Of a stretch of DNA of 64,000 nt, positions 62,167-64,000 are shown one piece after another. Below the pieces are notes generated by a model. That model had not been told where the DNA came from. It did not search any database and was given only the letters and a program-made list of their open reading frames with translations. The position numbers were made by a program, and so were the translations under genes. The stretch comes from Coriobacteriia bacterium (GTDB taxonomy: Bacteria; Actinomycetota; Coriobacteriia; Coriobacteriales; UBA8131): contig WRNE01000003.1 in NCBI GenBank assembly GCA_009776725.1, positions 38,443-102,442 on the forward strand, given 5' to 3'. Each line of letters starts with the position of its first letter. Position 1 is the stretch's first letter.

Positions 62167-63546
62167 CTAGAATCCAACAATTATACTTGACAGCCGCTTA
62201 CTTTCAGGCCTGGCTTTAAATCTGTCATCAGCTTGAACCCCAATAACCCATATTATCTGACCGCCTACAGTTAGTTTTAAGGTCTTTTTACGCTGGGCGA
62301 CAGGAATTTTTCGGTCTATTAGCAGGTCCGACACTTTCTTGTGCCGCCCATCCATTCCCAAGGGAGCGAAGCGGTCGCCCTTTTCAAGCGTAGACACCAT
62401 CAAGCTGCCACCATATTCATCAAGCACGTCCGCGTCAACGATCAAACAATCGGCACCTGCATGCCTTCGGGCAAAGCCCAGCGGGTCGTCAGCAAACTGT
62501 TCGCGCTCGACCTCGTTTACCGTTATCGTCCCGATGGGTGTCTGCAAGCCAAGCCCCAATTTGAGCTCGCCTTGGTACGCTGCGGCTTCGACATCTGGCT
62601 CCTTCAAAGCAAAGACCAGCCTGCCCCCATCGTTTATAGCCCTGATCCTCCCCGGCAGGTCAAGGGCAAAGCCCTCATCGGCACCATTGAGCCGCAGCTT
62701 CTCGACATGGGCAAAAGTCAGCGCGCTTGTCTCCCCACCGGCTTCTTGGAAAGCATGGCGGATCGCCCGGCGCGCCAAGGCGATATCCGGGGCGGCCAGG
62801 GGATCTTGATAATAAGGACTTGCCGACTGCTCGACAAAGGCAGACTCTGCCACTAGGATCCTTAAATTGCGGTTAATGGTTTCGATAAGCCTGGGGTTCT
62901 GCTTTTTCATTATCGGGAGAAGCCCATGGCGCACGAATGCCCGGAAATAATCCGTATCGTTGTTTGTGGCGTCTTCCTGCCAGCTTAGCTTTCGGTTTGT
63001 CAGGTAAGCTAAAATATCGGCTCTGGTGGTGTCCAACAGAGGGCGCACGATTTTTGCACGTACATGCGGTATCGAGGCCAAGGCGTCAAGCCCACCTCCT
63101 TTGATGACGCGCATCAAGTAGGTCTCGGCCTGGTCGTCAGCAGTATGGGCGGTCAGAATACAGCCAACACTGCCGCTTTGGGCCTCAAGTCCCTCTAAAA
63201 GCTTTTCGGCAAATGCGTAGCGGTACTGGCGGCCAAGGTCTTCAATATTGCCCCCGTCAGCTGCTTGAATGGCAGGCAGGTCGATATGGCGGGCCTCGAA
63301 CTGCAAGCCTAGTTGGCTTGCCAAGTTTGCTACAAACGCCTCGTCCTGGTCAGCAGCAACTGCCCTAAGGCCATGGTTTACATGCAGGACCGTAAAGTCA
63401 TAGTCTGCAAAGAGCTCGGTCATTAAGTAGGCCATAGCCACCGAGTCCGCTCCCCCACTGACCATCAGTACCAGCGGGGCTGGAGGCTCTGGCAACATGT
63501 CCCAAGTCTTGACAGTGGATATGACCTGCTTGTTAAGTTTGTCCAT
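62167..63546 (-). CDS. tilS: tRNA(Ile) lysidine synthetase
   Basis: Converts C34 of tRNA-Ile(CAU) to lysidine so that AUA is read as isoleucine. About 459 aa from the ATG at 63544-63546 (a GTG two codons earlier is also possible; neither has a strong ribosome site). The PP-loop SGGADSVAMAYL lies near residue 31, then HVNHGLRAVAADQDEAFV near 55 and LTAHTADDQAETYLMRVIKGGG near 131. C-terminal substrate-binding domains TilS and TilS_C follow from about 240 (GDRFAPLGMDGRHKKVSDLLIDRKIP near 395-420). First gene of the tilS-hpt-ftsH series. Confidence 0.96.
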   Translation of the reverse strand: MDKLNKQVISTVKTWDMLPEPPAPLVLMVSGGADSVAMAYLMTELFADYDFTVLHVNHGLRAVAADQDEAFVANLASQLGLQFEARHIDLPAIQAADGGNIEDLGRQYRYAFAEKLLEGLEAQSGSVGCILTAHTADDQAETYLMRVIKGGGLDALASIPHVRAKIVRPLLDTTRADILAYLTNRKLSWQEDATNNDTDYFRAFVRHGLLPIMKKQNPRLIETINRNLRILVAESAFVEQSASPYYQDPLAAPDIALARRAIRHAFQEAGGETSALTFAHVEKLRLNGADEGFALDLPGRIRAINDGGRLVFALKEPDVEAAAYQGELKLGLGLQTPIGTITVNEVEREQFADDPLGFARRHAGADCLIVDADVLDEYGGSLMVSTLEKGDRFAPLGMDGRHKKVSDLLIDRKIPVAQRKKTLKLTVGGQIIWVIGVQADDRFKARPESKRLSSIIVGF

Positions 63547-64000
63547 AGGCACATTTTAGTTGATATGGGTTTTTATATGGGAAAGTTCGTATACTTATCG
63601 CACCATATTTCAAAAGGGCACAGATCCGTAGCAGACGCGCCATTGTGCGATTAGTCAGGATATGTGCGATGAGTGGTGCGAGCGGGCATCCGGGCTGGGC
63701 TGCTGTAAATTGACGGTTGTCTGCAATTATTCAGCTGCCAAAAAGAAGGTTGTTTTGTAAAAGCCCAGGTCAGAAATCTGCTTACTCGGAGTAACATAAT
63801 TTTTCAGCGATTAAAATCGCATGTAAATTCGCATACCCATTGCACCACTAATCGCACCTATCCTGACTAATCGCACAATGGTGCGTTAAGTATGGACAGG
63901 TGGCTGAACAAGGGATCAGACAGGACTCCCGACAGGCCGCCACTGGGGCCTTCCAATGACAATCATGTTGTGAGAGGATGGCCCTATGTCCCGCCTGCCT
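63547..64000. other. Non-coding region upstream of tilS with large inverted repeat
   Basis: No gene is supported in these 454 bp. It holds the 40-bp inverted repeat at 63641-63880. Near the right edge, ATG codons at 63979 and 63986 preceded by GAGAGG could begin a plus-strand gene that runs out of the window, but too few codons are visible to judge. Confidence 0.6.
63641..63880. repeat. 40-bp inverted repeat arms with GTGCGATTAGT iterons
   Basis: The left arm 63641-63680 and right arm 63841-63880 match as reverse complements at 37 of 40 positions, with a 160-bp spacer. Each arm holds two GTGCGATnAGT units about 19 bp apart and a further GTGCG/GTGCA. The same GGTGCGATAAG word occurs once more on the minus strand near 63594-63604, and GGTGCG at 63880-63885. 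The spacer contains the small dyad GCGATTAAAATCGC (63807-63820). Confidence 0.88.

Noticed and set aside
63979..64000. Start of a plus-strand gene at the right edge
   Set aside because: Two candidate ATG codons in different frames and at most seven codons visible; not enough evidence.
1..64000. CRISPR arrays, rRNA, complete insertion sequences, tmRNA or SRP RNA
   Set aside because: No regularly spaced repeat array, transposase reading frame or recognisable RNA of these classes was seen.

Overview
The window reads as a low-redundancy bacterial chromosome segment with mostly vertical housekeeping genes. The combination of gene order and families suggests an actinobacterium of the class Coriobacteriia (Eggerthellaceae-like). 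Pointers are the rplS-rnhB-yraN-comM-dprA-trmFO-xer run, tilS-hpt-ftsH-folE-folP, a very large MalT-like LuxR regulator, a lipoprotein NrfA, and DUF6273/DUF5067-type secreted proteins. This placement is inference from families and context; no 16S gene is present.

Layout. 1-3747 (minus): ffh, tsaC, rpiB and truncated glyA. 3866-6347 (plus): a MarR regulator with an ABC exporter, whose end overlaps convergent ftsY. 6297-13020 (minus): rpmF-plsX-rnc-smc-ftsY. 13157-19807 (minus): rplS, rnhB, yraN, comM, dprA, trmFO and a Xer recombinase (translation, genome maintenance and DNA processing). 20032-24202 (plus): a divergent lipoprotein cytochrome c nitrite reductase, then a BlaI/BlaR1-type pair under a 39-bp palindromic operator. 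24277-30125 (minus): a metNIQ-type importer, a small lipoprotein and ppdK. 30389-34360 (minus): yerC-like regulator and dnaE. 34754-36622: a secreted repeat protein. 37066-37998: an MDR dehydrogenase. 38053-41739 (minus): tig, clpP and clpX (nascent-chain folding and proteolysis). 41969-43138: an MFS carrier. 43182-49691: tRNA-Arg, tRNA-Gly and tRNA-Leu. 50126-56675: LuxR regulator, tandem-HD protein, a small winged-helix protein, a WYL regulator and thpR. 56689-63546 (minus): tilS, hpt, ftsH, folE, folP, mutM.

The most interesting region is 43572-49584. The last 43 bases of tRNA-Gly are repeated perfectly 5,970 bp downstream, just before tRNA-Leu. This is the signature of an element integrated at a tRNA 3' end. 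The element carries no recognisable integrase. It carries one four-gene minus-strand operon: a C2H2 zinc finger/HTH/Nudix protein, a 713-aa protein with two cysteine clusters and a Nudix-like domain, a leucine-rich-repeat-like protein and a membrane protein. I know no described system with this composition. It is the best candidate here for an undescribed accessory (possibly defence or stress) system, but its function is unknown.

Other non-coding structure worth attention: a near-perfect 40-bp inverted repeat with GTGCGATTAGT iterons at 63641-63880; a promoter with 24-bp-phased repeats before the LuxR gene; a recurring intergenic TTATGTGGAGAAG motif; and 26-bp and 24-bp repeats at 1595 and 43377. 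The strand layout is largely operonic, with many 1-4 bp junctions and ATGA overlaps.
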